Shown piece after piece: positions 16,117 to 25,970 of a stretch of DNA of 64,000 bases. Each line of letters begins with the position of its first letter. The first letter of the stretch is position 1. Source of the DNA: an uncultured Cohaesibacter sp. (GTDB taxonomy: Bacteria; Pseudomonadota; Alphaproteobacteria; Rhizobiales; Cohaesibacteraceae); NCBI RefSeq assembly GCF_963682185.1, contig NZ_OY821667.1, positions 2,858,501 through 2,922,500 of the forward strand, written 5' to 3'. The notes beneath the pieces were generated by a model. The model was not told the origin of the DNA. It saw only the letters and a program-made list of their open reading frames with translations, and searched no databases. The translations under genes and the position numbers were made by a program.

Positions 16117-16734
16117 ATGCAGCCAATTGATTCCTATAGGAAAATTCCGAAACAAGAGAGAGCTCAGGCAACTGTCGATGCAATTCTGGAAGCAACTGCT
16201 CGGATTTTGGAGGGCGAACGGCATGCTTCTCTGACCACAAATTCCATTGCCGAACTTGCAGGGGTGAGCATTGGCACGCTCTATCAATATTTCCCGGACA
16301 AGAACGCGATATTGGTCGCACTCGCCCGCGAGGAGCTGACAAAAACCAGCCAAGCGGTCATGGAAAGCCTCAGTGAACCAGCTGACGGGAGCGCTCTCGA
16401 TGAACCCATAAGGGCAAGCATCAGGGCCTTGCTGAAGGGCTTCAAAGGAAGACGATTTGCGCGTGGGAGATTGATTGAAGCTCTGCTGGCCAATGGGCTC
16501 TCCAGCGAATTGGCTTACCCGGTCGATTTGGCAATGCAAGAAATTTTGACGGTGCAAGCGAAAGACTGCGCCAAAGAAGCGGTTCACATAAGCGAGATCA
16601 GAGCCTATGTCCTGACAAGGGCAATCATCGGGGCAATCAGGGCTGCGGTCATGGAGAACTCAAACCATTTTGGCACAAAGGCCTTCGAGGATGAGTTGGT
16701 GAGAATGGCAGAAAAAATGATTGCCCAGCCTTGA
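16117..16734 (+). CDS. TetR/AcrR-family transcriptional regulator
   Basis: 205 residues from ATG 16117, with AGGAG seven bases upstream; the open frame extending to 15601 is antisense to the dehydrogenase and is not coding. The N-terminal helix-turn-helix is clear (TVDAILEATARILEG, then NSIAELAGVSIGTLYQYFPDK). The C-terminal ligand domain is of ordinary length. Divergence from the SCP2-dehydrogenase makes that gene the likely target, and a lipid-like inducer plausible. Confidence 0.93.
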   Translation: MQPIDSYRKIPKQERAQATVDAILEATARILEGERHASLTTNSIAELAGVSIGTLYQYFPDKNAILVALAREELTKTSQAVMESLSEPADGSALDEPIRASIRALLKGFKGRRFARGRLIEALLANGLSSELAYPVDLAMQEILTVQAKDCAKEAVHISEIRAYVLTRAIIGAIRAAVMENSNHFGTKAFEDELVRMAEKMIAQP

Positions 16735-17067
16735 ACCGGCCTCGCTAGTGAACTGTCGGTGGAAACAACTTTGGCACCTCAATGATTGTCGGCTTTGCGG
16801 AAGTTGCTTTACATCGTCGGGCAATCAATGAACGGCAGGAATGGGCCGCGATTACCGGTATGATTGAGTACCGAAGGTCAGAGATTTTGCAACGCACAAG
16901 GCAGCTCCGAGCCCGAAGCGGCCAATTGACAAATCCAAACTTTGCGACAAGCCCATCTTTCTTCAAATGATGCAGAACGGCATCTGATTTTTGGCTGCCC
17001 TCTCGATACTGTCGCTCGAACGAAGCACAGCATTCACTGCTTGATTTGCTTGTTTTGGATAAATGTG
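16735..17067. other. intergenic stretch, nothing recognised
   Basis: Moderate-GC spacer without a supported gene; short frames on either strand lack starts and family resemblance. Confidence 0.4.
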
Positions 17068-17120
17068 TTGACAGACACCCTCTAATTAATTTACTAAGTT
17101 AGTTAATTAATTAGAGGGTG
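17068..17120 (+). promoter_or_regulatory. promoter embedded in a 45-base near-perfect palindrome before the ROK gene
   Basis: TTGACA at 17068-17073 is a consensus -35 box; 17 bases on, at 17091, begins a TTACTA that could serve as -10. The arms CACCCTCTAATTAATT (17076-17091) and AATTAATTAGAGGGTG (17105-17120) are perfect 16-base reverse complements, and the 13 bases between hold a further dyad (ACTAA, TTAGT), leaving one mismatch pair and a central base over the 45 bases. The right arm also carries the ribosome site (GAGGGTGG). A ROK protein bound here would block its own transcription; an mRNA hairpin would hide the ribosome site. Confidence 0.75.
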
Positions 17121-17128
17121 GAACCATT

Positions 17129-18295
17129 TTGCAAACAACTGCCGGAAAAATCCTTACTGTTTTGCGTGACCAGGGGCCGTGTTCCAGAGCTGATTTGGCT
17201 AGAAATATCGGCTTGTCAACGGCAGCAATGTCGAAATTTGCTGCAGAGTTACTGAACTCCAACATCGTGCGTGAGGTTGATGGAACTGGCAAACAATCCG
17301 TTGGGCGCCCCTCCATCGATCTGGCTCTAAATCCCGAAACTTTCTTGATGATTGGCGCTCATATCACCATCGGTCGTGTCGAAATCGTTTTGACTGACAG
17401 CTTGATGAAAATACTTGAGACCGAACATTTCGAATTTGATTTGGAAATCGATATTGATGATCTCATTGGAAAACTAGCTGGAAAGATTGATGTATTGGTC
17501 TCGAAAAGTGGCTTTCAGCGGAGCCGCTTTCGGGGGGTAGGGCTTACAGTCCCTGGAGCTGTTGATGACGATGGCCGCGTCAATCTATTTTCTGTCTTTT
17601 CTCAATGGAGCAACATCGCCTTTGCCGATCTTCTTGAAGAACAACTGAACTTACCTGTGACATTGGAGCATAATGCTGCAGCCATTGCGCTAGCAGAGTC
17701 TCGCTTTGGAGCCGGACGGGACAAAGAGCGCGTTCTCTACGTCTATATGGGCGGTGGCATCGGAGCGGGGATTACTTATTCCCGAGAGAGAAGCAATAGC
17801 TTGAGGCGCTGTCGTCAGGTTGAACTGGGGCATATTGTTGTAGATCCACACGGGGCTCACTGCCGTTGTGGCAAAGACGGATGCCTTGAAACCCTATTCT
17901 CCGAGGGCCCTTTGCTGAAGTTTCTAGGGTGTTCATCGGTCCCTAAAGAAGGCCTGATCGAAGCTTTGATGCAAACAGATTTTTGGTTGGAGCGGTATGA
18001 GCATTTTCTTCAAATTCTGGCGACTTCAAGCATTCTTCTGCTTCCCGATATGATCGTCCTTGGAGGGCATTTCGGAGCTGCACCCGACACGTTTTTCGAA
18101 AAATTAGAACAGGATCTTATCCCGCGAGTAACTGTGCCCCAACATCGTGCGCAACTAAGTGTCGTGCGCACGTCATATCTGGACGAAGCCGGAGCCGTCG
18201 GGGCGGCCTGTGCTGGGCTTGAGCAATTTATCTTTGGAGATCCGCTACAGGCGCAGGGCCGATCTCGGCAAAGCCGAGAGATCCGAGGGGGATAG
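17129..18295 (+). CDS. ROK-family transcriptional regulator
   Basis: 388 residues. N-terminal winged helix (SRADLARNIGLSTAAMSKFA), followed by the ROK sugar-kinase-like fold with the zinc-binding signature GHIVVDPHGAHCRCGKDGC near 230-250. The start is TTG at 17129, nine bases after an AGGGTGG site; no better ATG exists. Of the NagC/Mlc/XylR regulator type. It heads the importer-sulfatase-maturase genes 40 bases downstream and likely controls them in response to a sugar-like ligand, which hints that the sulfatase substrate is a sulfated sugar or similar. Confidence 0.92.
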   Translation: MQTTAGKILTVLRDQGPCSRADLARNIGLSTAAMSKFAAELLNSNIVREVDGTGKQSVGRPSIDLALNPETFLMIGAHITIGRVEIVLTDSLMKILETEHFEFDLEIDIDDLIGKLAGKIDVLVSKSGFQRSRFRGVGLTVPGAVDDDGRVNLFSVFSQWSNIAFADLLEEQLNLPVTLEHNAAAIALAESRFGAGRDKERVLYVYMGGGIGAGITYSRERSNSLRRCRQVELGHIVVDPHGAHCRCGKDGCLETLFSEGPLLKFLGCSSVPKEGLIEALMQTDFWLERYEHFLQILATSSILLLPDMIVLGGHFGAAPDTFFEKLEQDLIPRVTVPQHRAQLSVVRTSYLDEAGAVGAACAGLEQFIFGDPLQAQGRSRQSREIRGG

Positions 18296-18335
18296 AAGCG
18301 CGGTGCTCTGTATATAGTCACATAGGGAGGAACAG

Positions 18336-19133
18336 GTGACGAAAACGGACAAGAACAAGAGGTCTAGTTTTGTGAGGATGGATAAACTCGCAACAATAAG
18401 CCTTGGTATTATTTCATTCATTCTCGGCATTGGGTTGTGGTGGTTTGCCACATATGTCGGGTCAACTAACCTTCCCAGTCCGGTTGATGTCGTCATCCGT
18501 TGCGTTGAACTGGCCTTAAACGGGCAGTTGTTTGTCGACATTGTTGCCTCGATGCGCCGTGTTCTTATTGGTTTTCTATTGGGAGTCAGCTTTGCGGTCC
18601 CTATCGGCTTTCTGATGGGGTGGTATCGATTGGCGAGGGGGCTCATAGAACCTTGGGTCCAGTTTTTTCGAGTTATTCCGCCGCTCGCTATAATCCCGCT
18701 GGCAATTGTGACTATGGGCATTGATGAAACGCCAAAGATTTTCGTGATTTTTCTTGCCGCATTTCTGTCTTCGGTCGTTGCCACCTATCAGGGGGTCGTC
18801 AATGTGGACCGGACCTATATCAATGCGGCTCGCGTCTTGGGAGCGTCCGACTGGGTAATTTTTCGCTCTGTTGTCGTTCCTGCCTCCACGCCGTTCATTC
18901 TCGTAGGATTCAGAATCGGACTTGGTTCGGCATGGGCTACCGTTGTGGCAGCCGAATTGATCGCCGCACAATCAGGGCTGGGTTTCCGGATGCAGCAGGC
19001 GCAGCTCTACTACGACCTTCCCACCATCTTTGTCAGCCTTGTTGCCATCGGTATATTGGGCCTCATCATGGATCGTTTGGTTGGGCGTGCCGATGAATAT
19101 CTAACCCGGTGGCAAGAAAAGGGGACCGCATAA
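18336..19133 (+). CDS. ABC transporter permease, sulfonate/nitrate (SsuC/TauC) type
   Basis: 265 residues with six membrane helices and the permease EAA loop ([21 protein letters not shown]). GTG start at 18336 with GGAGG seven bases upstream. Family members import taurine, alkanesulfonates, nitrate or thiamine precursors. Its stop shares a base with the ATPase start (TAATG), showing one transcript. Context with a sulfatase suggests an organosulfur substrate. Confidence 0.92.
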   Translation: MTKTDKNKRSSFVRMDKLATISLGIISFILGIGLWWFATYVGSTNLPSPVDVVIRCVELALNGQLFVDIVASMRRVLIGFLLGVSFAVPIGFLMGWYRLARGLIEPWVQFFRVIPPLAIIPLAIVTMGIDETPKIFVIFLAAFLSSVVATYQGVVNVDRTYINAARVLGASDWVIFRSVVVPASTPFILVGFRIGLGSAWATVVAAELIAAQSGLGFRMQQAQLYYDLPTIFVSLVAIGILGLIMDRLVGRADEYLTRWQEKGTA

Positions 19134-19915
19134 TGGCCCAGCCAGAACCCAAGATAATATTCAGGCACGTAAACAAGGTTTTTGGAGAAGGGCCGGGGGC
19201 TTTTCAGGCGGTGAAAGACTTTAGTCTGGACATTGCCGAAGGCGAAATCGTGACCGTAGTTGGCCCCTCCGGGTGCGGCAAGTCGACAGTGATGAATATC
19301 GCCGCAGGGCTTATTCCGCTCACCGATGGTGAATGTCTTGTCCATGGGCGTGAAGTGAAAGGCCCGGGACCAGATCGGGGCGTCATCTTCCAACAATATG
19401 CTCTCTTCCCGTGGTTGACTGTGCGCAAGAATGTGGAGTTCGGCTTGAAGTTGAAAGGCATCAAACCGGCAGAGAGGCGGGCTTTGGCCGAACGTTATAT
19501 CGACATGGTCGGTCTTTCCGACTTTGCTGATGCGCTTCCCAAAATGCTGTCGGGTGGTATGAAACAACGGTGCGCCATAGCCCGAGCCTATGCAGTTGAT
19601 CCCGAGGTCTTGCTGATGGACGAACCATTTGGCGCCTTGGATGCACTGACCCGAGTGCGCTTGCAGGAGCAGCTCTTAGATACCTGGGCACAAGATAAAC
19701 GCACGATCATGTTCATCACTCACGATGTAGACGAAGCTGTTTACTTGGCCAATCGCGTGATTGTGATGGCAGCCCGGCCCGGGCGCCTGAACAAGATAAT
19801 TAACGTTGATCTGCCCTATCCACGCACAGATGAAATCCGGCTTTCGGAGGAGTTTATAAGAATCCGGAATGAAGTCTGGCGAGGTGTCTATAGCCGCGGA
19901 GCAGATGCAGCTTAA
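19133..19915 (+). CDS. ABC transporter ATPase, sulfonate/nitrate (SsuB/TauB) type
   Basis: 260 residues. Walker A GPSGCGKST (about 44-52), Q-loop QQYALFPW, signature LSGGMKQR and Walker B VLLMDEPFGALD are all present, the DEPFGALDALTR form being characteristic of the SsuB/TauB group. The ATG at 19133 overlaps the permease stop by one base; an upstream start in the same frame lies inside the permease gene and is unlikely. Energises import with the flanking permease and binding protein. Confidence 0.94.
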   Translation: MAQPEPKIIFRHVNKVFGEGPGAFQAVKDFSLDIAEGEIVTVVGPSGCGKSTVMNIAAGLIPLTDGECLVHGREVKGPGPDRGVIFQQYALFPWLTVRKNVEFGLKLKGIKPAERRALAERYIDMVGLSDFADALPKMLSGGMKQRCAIARAYAVDPEVLLMDEPFGALDALTRVRLQEQLLDTWAQDKRTIMFITHDVDEAVYLANRVIVMAARPGRLNKIINVDLPYPRTDEIRLSEEFIRIRNEVWRGVYSRGADAA

Positions 19916-19933
19916 CCAAGGAGGAGAAAACAG

Positions 19934-20914
19934 ATGGCTATTACCAAACGAACACTGGTCAAGGCTTTGGGGGCGGGATTAATCGGGATCTCGCTAGGAT
20001 TTATGACCAGCGTGGCATCGTTCGCCGGAACAGATGAAATCCGGATGGGCTACATTGCGGATTACTTCGGAACAAGCATGGCTGCTATAGCAACCCAAAA
20101 AGGTCTTTGGGAAAAGCATGGCCTCAATGCAGACCTGAAAGTGTTCACCAACGGTCCGATTCAGGTGCAGGCTCTTGGAGCAGGTTCTCTTGATTTCGCT
20201 TATATCGGACCTGGTGCTCTTTGGCTTCCTGCTTCTGGTAAGGCCAAAGTCATCGCAGTCAATGCGCTCGGTTATACAGACCGTGTTATTGCTCAGCCAG
20301 GAATCGAAACTATTGCTGACCTGAAGGGTAAGAAGGTTGGTGTGCCAGAAGGAACCTCAGGTGACATGCTGCTGCGTCTTGCGCTTGAACGGGCGGGCTT
20401 GACGCTAGACGATATAGAAGTGGTCAGGATGGATCCGAGCACAATCGTCACAGCTTTCGGATCGGGTCAAGTGGATGCTGCTGGCATCTGGTATCCCTTT
20501 GTAGAGGTTATCCGCAAACGCATTCCGGACATGAAGGAACTCACGTCCAACGAAGACTTCTTTCCCGATGTTGCGTTTCCTTCCAGCTTTATCGTTAGCG
20601 ATGCCATGAGCGGCAATACCGATGTGGTCAAGAAGGTCAACGCGGTGATCAAAGAAGCCTTGGATTTCCGTCGCGACAATATGGACGAAGCGGTCGCAAT
20701 TACAGCCAAATTCCTCAATGTTCCAGAGGGCCCTCTGGCCATGGAAGCCAAGCTTGCCAAGCTACCGAGCAGCAAGGAATTGGAAGAGTTGACCAAAGCC
20801 GGCAAAGTGGATGCCTGGTTCGATACGCTGGCTCGGCTATATGCCGACTTCGGCAAGATCAAGGATCCTTTGCCAGCAAAGGATTTCTATCTGTCGGATC
20901 TTTACGCTGAATAA
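19934..20914 (+). CDS. periplasmic substrate-binding protein, SsuA/TauA/NMT1 type
   Basis: 326 residues with a Sec signal peptide (MAITKRTLVKALGAGLIGI, cleavage after ASFA). The mature part shows the NMT1/SsuA pattern: MGYIADYFGTSMAAIA at the start, GAGSLDFAYIGPGA, and DLKGKKVGVPEGTSGDMLL. It binds the ligand in the periplasm and delivers it to the 18.3-19.9 kb permease and ATPase. A hairpin directly after the stop may protect this 3' end and raise its expression over the downstream sulfatase. The ligand is not determined; a sulfonate or sulfate ester is likely from context. Confidence 0.92.
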   Translation: MAITKRTLVKALGAGLIGISLGFMTSVASFAGTDEIRMGYIADYFGTSMAAIATQKGLWEKHGLNADLKVFTNGPIQVQALGAGSLDFAYIGPGALWLPASGKAKVIAVNALGYTDRVIAQPGIETIADLKGKKVGVPEGTSGDMLLRLALERAGLTLDDIEVVRMDPSTIVTAFGSGQVDAAGIWYPFVEVIRKRIPDMKELTSNEDFFPDVAFPSSFIVSDAMSGNTDVVKKVNAVIKEALDFRRDNMDEAVAITAKFLNVPEGPLAMEAKLAKLPSSKELEELTKAGKVDAWFDTLARLYADFGKIKDPLPAKDFYLSDLYAE

Positions 20915-20930
20915 TCTTTCATGACCGGTT

Positions 20931-20950
20931 GCACCGGCTTTTGCTGGTGC
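20931..20950 (+). other. intercistronic mRNA hairpin after the binding-protein gene
   Basis: GCACCGGC and GCTGGTGC pair over eight positions (one G-U) around a TTTT loop, 16 bases after the stop. There is no following T run, so it is more likely an mRNA stabiliser than a terminator. Confidence 0.5.
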
Positions 20951-21027
20951 GGCCTCTGGTGAATCTGTTGCACCATCGGGGCAGGCTGCCCTCTGCTCTC
21001 CCCGTTGAAAGAAAAAGGAACAAAACA

Positions 21028-22572
21028 ATGCGTCCCAACATTATATTCGTCATGTCCGACGACCATGCCAGTCGAGCCATCTCGGCCTATGGCGGTGGGC
21101 TGAACCATACGCCACATCTTGACCGGTTGGCCAATGAGGGTATGCGCCACGATGCAGTGTATGTCACGAATTCCATTTGCACCCCTAGTCGCGCAGCCAT
21201 ATTGACGGGCACCTATAATCACGTCAATTGCGTTACAACGCTGGATACGCATATCGACAATCGCCTCCCCAATGTGGCCAAGCATCTGCGTAGCAGCGGT
21301 TATCGCACAGGCATGTTTGGCAAATGGCATTTGGGCGAAGGCAAAGAACATGAGCCAACGGGGTTTGACGAGTGGGCAGTTGTACCAGGCCAAGGGGACT
21401 ATTGGGACCCGATGTTTATCCATCCTGAAGGGGAGCGGCGCCATCCGGGCTATGCAACAGATCTTATCATGGACATGTCACTCGACTTCATTAAACGTTG
21501 CGGTGATGAGCCATTTTTCCTGATGTGTCACAACAAGGCGCCACATCGGAACTTCCAGCCTCATCCGCGCTATGATCATCTTTGGGCGAACGAAGACCTG
21601 CCGCTGCCGGAAACATTCAATGATGACTATGCCAATCGGGCTGCAGCTGCAGAAGCGGCCCAAATGCGCATTAAATCAGACATGACCTACGAAGATCTCG
21701 GGCTTGTTCAGCCTGAGGGACCGGCAGAGCAGGTTGGGGAGTTGGTAACGGACTATTGGCCACAGCGAAAAATCCCTGAATTGGCTCCTGGAGAAACAAT
21801 TACTGTCATTGACCAGAAAACGGGTGAGAATATCACTTTCGATGATCCGCAGGCTTTCGCTGAATTCAGATATCAGCGCTATATGAAACGATACTTGCGC
21901 ACGATCCAAGCCATTGATGACAATGTCGGGCGATTGCTTGACTATCTCGACAAGACCGGCAAGGCAGAAAACACGATCGTGATCTACACGTCCGATCAGG
22001 GTTTCTTCCTCGGCGAACACGGCTGGTTCGACAAACGCTTCATGTATGAAGAATCTCTACAGATGCCGTTCCTTGTTCGCTATCCGGCCGCCATCAAACC
22101 GGGCAGCGTGAGCTCTGATATTGCCTGCAATGTGGACTTTGCGCCGACCTTCCTTGATTTTGCAGGACTTCCGGTGCCCAGCTATATGCAAGGAACATCA
22201 ATGCGCCCTGTTCTGGAAGGCGCAACGCCGGATAACTGGGATCAGTTGGCCTATCATCGCTATTGGATGCACAATGACGAGATTCATCACGCCTACGCCC
22301 ATTATGGTATCCGTGATCCCCGTTACAAGCTGATCTATTGGTACAACAAGGATCTTGGACAGCTTGGAGCACGGCCGAATGATGCGCCACCTGAATGGGA
22401 GCTGTTTGATTGCGAGAAAGACCCGTTCGAACTCACCAATCTTGCCGATGACCCTGCCTATGCAGAAATATTCAGCACGATGCTATCGAAGCTGGATCAA
22501 AAGATGGCCGATATTGGCGATGTTCCAGAGCATTGCAGCGAGGAGGTCCGAGCTGCTTTGCCCTCTCTTTGA
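21028..22572 (+). CDS. type I formylglycine sulfatase, cytoplasmic
   Basis: 514 residues. The N-terminal metal site RPNIIFVMSDDH (Asp 11, Asp 12) and the sulfatase signature CTPSRAAILTG at Cys 51 are intact; Cys 51 must be converted to formylglycine. KWHLGE and HNKAPH carry further active-site residues. The ATG at 21028 is chosen because the protein begins right at the family's first strand and AAGGA lies upstream. There is no signal peptide, so the sulfate ester must be cleaved after import, in keeping with the ABC importer before it. The maturase is encoded 300 bases downstream. Substrate unknown; iduronate-2-sulfatase-like and N-sulfoglucosamine-type relatives are possible. Confidence 0.92.
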   Translation: MRPNIIFVMSDDHASRAISAYGGGLNHTPHLDRLANEGMRHDAVYVTNSICTPSRAAILTGTYNHVNCVTTLDTHIDNRLPNVAKHLRSSGYRTGMFGKWHLGEGKEHEPTGFDEWAVVPGQGDYWDPMFIHPEGERRHPGYATDLIMDMSLDFIKRCGDEPFFLMCHNKAPHRNFQPHPRYDHLWANEDLPLPETFNDDYANRAAAAEAAQMRIKSDMTYEDLGLVQPEGPAEQVGELVTDYWPQRKIPELAPGETITVIDQKTGENITFDDPQAFAEFRYQRYMKRYLRTIQAIDDNVGRLLDYLDKTGKAENTIVIYTSDQGFFLGEHGWFDKRFMYEESLQMPFLVRYPAAIKPGSVSSDIACNVDFAPTFLDFAGLPVPSYMQGTSMRPVLEGATPDNWDQLAYHRYWMHNDEIHHAYAHYGIRDPRYKLIYWYNKDLGQLGARPNDAPPEWELFDCEKDPFELTNLADDPAYAEIFSTMLSKLDQKMADIGDVPEHCSEEVRAALPSL

Positions 22573-22874
22573 GAAGAGACCAACTGTTGTCCCCCTAGTG
22601 CATTCCTTTGCTGGTCTTGGCTCAGTCAAGTCTGGCAAAGGAACCGCGTTCAAAACTCATTATAGCAAGCAAGGAATCAATCCCATGCGTTTGGGTTCCT
22701 TTATCCGGCACTTGATTGCCGTTTATAAAAAGCACTATCAACCAGAGAAGCATTATATGCGCGGTCCCGGCCCAGCATGTAAATCTACCAAGGGCCCCAG
22801 ATCTGATTAAGTGTTTGCGAAAAGATCTCCGCTCTCTTTGCCTTCAAGTTTCAATCTGAAAAGGATTTGTTTTT
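22573..22874. other. gap between sulfatase and maturase genes
   Basis: Three hundred bases without a supported gene. No T-run terminator was seen, so the maturase may share the upstream transcript or have its own promoter. Confidence 0.4.
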
Positions 22875-24212
22875 ATGACAATATATACTGAAAGTCCCTT
22901 TCAGGTTATGGCCAAACCGATTGGACCGAGATGTAACCTTGATTGCAAATATTGTTATTATCTGGAGAAAGAGGATCTCTATTCGCAGACCAAGCGGTTC
23001 GAAATGCCTGCGGAGATTCTCGAAACATATATCCGCGACTTTATCGCCTCTCAAGCAAACCTCAAAGGAACGGATATCTGGTTCAATTGGCAAGGAGGCG
23101 AGCCGACCATATTGGGCGTTGACTACTTTCAAAAAATTGTCGACTTGCAGGCACACTATGCTCCCAAGGGAAAGAAGATCCGCAACGCCTTGCAGACCAA
23201 TGGCACACTGATCGATACGTGCTGGGCCCGTTTCTTAAAAGAGAACAATTTTCTGGTCGGTATCAGTATTGATGGCCCGGAAGAGATCCATGATCTCTAT
23301 CGCTATGACCGGGCAGGGCGCGCCAGTTTTGCCAAGGTCATGGCCGGCTATGAGCTTCTGAACAAATATGGGGTCGAGCATAATATTCTGACAGTCGTTC
23401 ATCGCGACAGTGCGAAACGCCCGCTTGAAGTCTATCGTTTCTTGAGAGAAATTGGCGCGCAATTTATCCAGTTTATACCGATAGTGGAACGCTCACCCGA
23501 TGCGCAAAAGCTCGCACCAGCGCCACAGATTGATGAGGATGGCGTTGAATATAAAGTAACCTCATGGAGCGTCTTGCCACGCACCTATGGCAGTTTTCTA
23601 ACCACAATCTTCGATGAGTGGGTTCAGCGGGATGTTGGTCAGGTTTTTGTTCAGTTCTTTGACATGCAACTGGGCCTTTTTATGGGGCAACCTGCATCTC
23701 TGTGTGTTTTTGCCGAAACGTGCGGGCAGGGGCTCGCTTTGGAGCATAACGGCGATCTTTATGCTTGCGATCACTATGTCTATCCGCAATTCAAGCTTGG
23801 CAATATCACGCAAGAACCGATTGATTTATTGGCAAATTCGCCCGAACAGATGAGCTTTGGCAATGCTAAGAGAGACACTCTTACTCAACAGTGCCTCGGC
23901 TGTGATATTCGCTTTGCCTGCAATGGCGGATGCCCCAAGCATCGTTTTCTCAAAAGCAAGGATGGAGAACCGGGGCATAATTATTTCTGTCACTCCACCA
24001 CGCATTTTGTCAAACATGCCGGGCCAACCTTGCAAGTGATGGCCAATCTTATTCGGGCGGGGCGCCCTGCGAGCGATATTATGCCGATCCTGCGGCAAGG
24101 GGATTGGAACACCCACTCCCGATCCGGCATGAAGACCCCATCTGTCGGCCGTAATGATCCGTGCCCTTGTGGGAGCGGGAGAAAGTATAAGCATTGTTGC
24201 ATGCAGGGCTAA
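22875..24212 (+). CDS. anaerobic sulfatase-maturating radical SAM enzyme with SEC-C tail
   Basis: 445 residues. The radical SAM motif [13 protein letters not shown] (Cys 20, 24, 27) is the exact anSME/SPASM-family form; [10 protein letters not shown] and the Cys-rich C-terminal half ([39 protein letters not shown]) would hold two further Fe-S clusters. The enzyme oxidises the sulfatase Cys (here Cys 51 of the neighbour) to formylglycine without oxygen. The last ~20 residues are a SEC-C zinc motif ([16 protein letters not shown]), known from SecA and elsewhere, which may help contact the client or a chaperone. The pairing with the sulfatase makes the assignment firm. Confidence 0.93.
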   Translation: MTIYTESPFQVMAKPIGPRCNLDCKYCYYLEKEDLYSQTKRFEMPAEILETYIRDFIASQANLKGTDIWFNWQGGEPTILGVDYFQKIVDLQAHYAPKGKKIRNALQTNGTLIDTCWARFLKENNFLVGISIDGPEEIHDLYRYDRAGRASFAKVMAGYELLNKYGVEHNILTVVHRDSAKRPLEVYRFLREIGAQFIQFIPIVERSPDAQKLAPAPQIDEDGVEYKVTSWSVLPRTYGSFLTTIFDEWVQRDVGQVFVQFFDMQLGLFMGQPASLCVFAETCGQGLALEHNGDLYACDHYVYPQFKLGNITQEPIDLLANSPEQMSFGNAKRDTLTQQCLGCDIRFACNGGCPKHRFLKSKDGEPGHNYFCHSTTHFVKHAGPTLQVMANLIRAGRPASDIMPILRQGDWNTHSRSGMKTPSVGRNDPCPCGSGRKYKHCCMQG

Positions 24213-24454
24213 CTATCTCGTTGAAATTTCGCATATTTTCCTTTCAATCAGAAATGGACATTATACCTGAAAGCCCGAAGTATTATATTTGCAAAACGAT
24301 AATCCCATAAATATCGAAAGCAAATTGCGAAAATACAGTTCGCAGGAGACGCGATGGAGCTGTCCGTCTGGAACCAAGCTGCTTCAAAGATAAGAGGTAA
24401 CCGCGGTCCTGATGCTCGCAGGTTTCATTGGTCAAGACAGGCCCATCCAATCCA

Positions 24455-25846
24455 TTACACGGCAGGAGATGCTTGACTAGAAGAAAGCATTGATCCGCAC
24501 ACCGTTGACAGGCAGGCTTCTATGGTTCTGCAATGATTAAGAAAATCAACGTCGCGGCCAATCGCGCCAGTCAGTTGGATGCCGACGGGGAGGCTGACCT
24601 TCCCGTTTGGTGGAACGCTCAATCCGCAGTTAAGGCTTATGCATGGCGCTCCGGTGAGATCCGCGTGCGACAGGAAGAGAATTTCATCGTCCCCTTCTGC
24701 TGAGAGCGCTGGATCACTGTCTGGAGCGACAAAAGGAACGGTCGGTGTCAGGATCAAATCGACCCGTTCGAACAGGGCTTGAAGATCCTGTTTAAGCGTT
24801 TGCTGAACGGCTTTAGCGCGCAAGTATGGAATGGCCGGCATGGTCTTGCCAAGCTCGATCTGCTGCCGTGTTCCCTGTGCATATCCATCTGGGTTGCTGG
24901 CGTGGATTTCTTCATGCACAAGGGCTGCTTCTGGCAGCAATATATCAAGCAGTGCGGTGGCCATTTCCTGCGGATCGGCCAGTTCTACGGGGATTATTTG
25001 ATGCCCGGCCTGTCGGACCAGGTCGAGTGAGTTATTGAGTGTGGAACGAATATCTTCTGTAATGGATTTACTGTTCCACTGGCTTTCAACCAGCCCAATG
25101 CGTAAAGGGCGCGTCTCTCTCGATGTTGTTTTAGGAGATTCTGCCATCGCCACGAAAGCCAGGGAGGCATCCTCAACGCTGCGCGCCAGAACGCCCAGAT
25201 GGTCGAGGGATTGGGCTAGAGGGAATACACCGTCGAGTGGCAGGGCCCCAAAGCTAGGTTTTAGACCGGTAATGCCGCAATAGGACGCAGGTGCTCGAAT
25301 GGAGCCACCCGTATCTGTCCCCAGGGCGAGAGGGACGATGCCTGCCGCAACGGCTGCAGCCGAACCACCGCTTGAGCCTCCCGCTGTTCTGTCGGGAGAA
25401 TAGGGATTGTTGGTTTGGCCAAAATCGGGGTGAACAATACCATAGGCAAATTCCAAGAGATTGGTCTTGCCGAAAAGAATGGCACCCGCCGCTTTCAACC
25501 GGCTGATGGCCAGAGCATTTGTTGACGCAATGTGCGGTGCCACAGCTTTTGTGGCGTAGCTGGTCGGGATACCTGCTATATCGATGATGTCTTTGATAGC
25601 AACCGGAATGCCATGCAGAGGTCCTTTGTCGTTTCCCGCGGTAAGCTCTGCGGTTGCGGCTTCCGCCTGAGTAAGCACAAAGTCTTCCAGAGGGTCAATA
25701 AAGGCATTGAGCTGAGGCTCCAGTTCGTAAAGCCGCTCAAGCGAAGCCTTGCAAACATCCAAAGGCGTAAAGGAGCCATCTCGGAAGCCTTTGCCAAGAT
25801 CTGCAACGGATAGGTAAGGGGAGAAGGCAATCATGGCATCACACAC
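24455..25846 (-). CDS. amidase signature enzyme
   Basis: 463 residues from GTG 25846 (ATG 25834 is an equal alternative; neither has a strong ribosome site). The Ser-cisSer-Lys triad is present: Lys near 85 (GIPVAIKDIIDI), the GGSSGGS loop near 156-162, and the nucleophile Ser near 182 (GTDTGGSIRAPA). Hydrolyses a carbon-nitrogen amide bond in the cytoplasm. GatA is less likely because no gatB/C lie nearby. Its place beside hydantoin-type genes and a LuxR regulator suggests a role in the same nitrogen-compound catabolism, which is inference. Confidence 0.9.
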   Translation of the reverse strand: MCDAMIAFSPYLSVADLGKGFRDGSFTPLDVCKASLERLYELEPQLNAFIDPLEDFVLTQAEAATAELTAGNDKGPLHGIPVAIKDIIDIAGIPTSYATKAVAPHIASTNALAISRLKAAGAILFGKTNLLEFAYGIVHPDFGQTNNPYSPDRTAGGSSGGSAAAVAAGIVPLALGTDTGGSIRAPASYCGITGLKPSFGALPLDGVFPLAQSLDHLGVLARSVEDASLAFVAMAESPKTTSRETRPLRIGLVESQWNSKSITEDIRSTLNNSLDLVRQAGHQIIPVELADPQEMATALLDILLPEAALVHEEIHASNPDGYAQGTRQQIELGKTMPAIPYLRAKAVQQTLKQDLQALFERVDLILTPTVPFVAPDSDPALSAEGDDEILFLSHADLTGAPCISLNCGLSVPPNGKVSLPVGIQLTGAIGRDVDFLNHCRTIEACLSTVCGSMLSSSQASPAV

Positions 25847-25970
25847 TCAAGCTGGGCTTATCGAAGGCAAGCGTCTTGCAGCAATTGTCGCTGCACAAGG
25901 GCGCAAGCTCAATGGTGGCTACAGTCACCAATGCTAGGCAGTGTGATGCCTTAAAAGACCGGGTTGCCAG

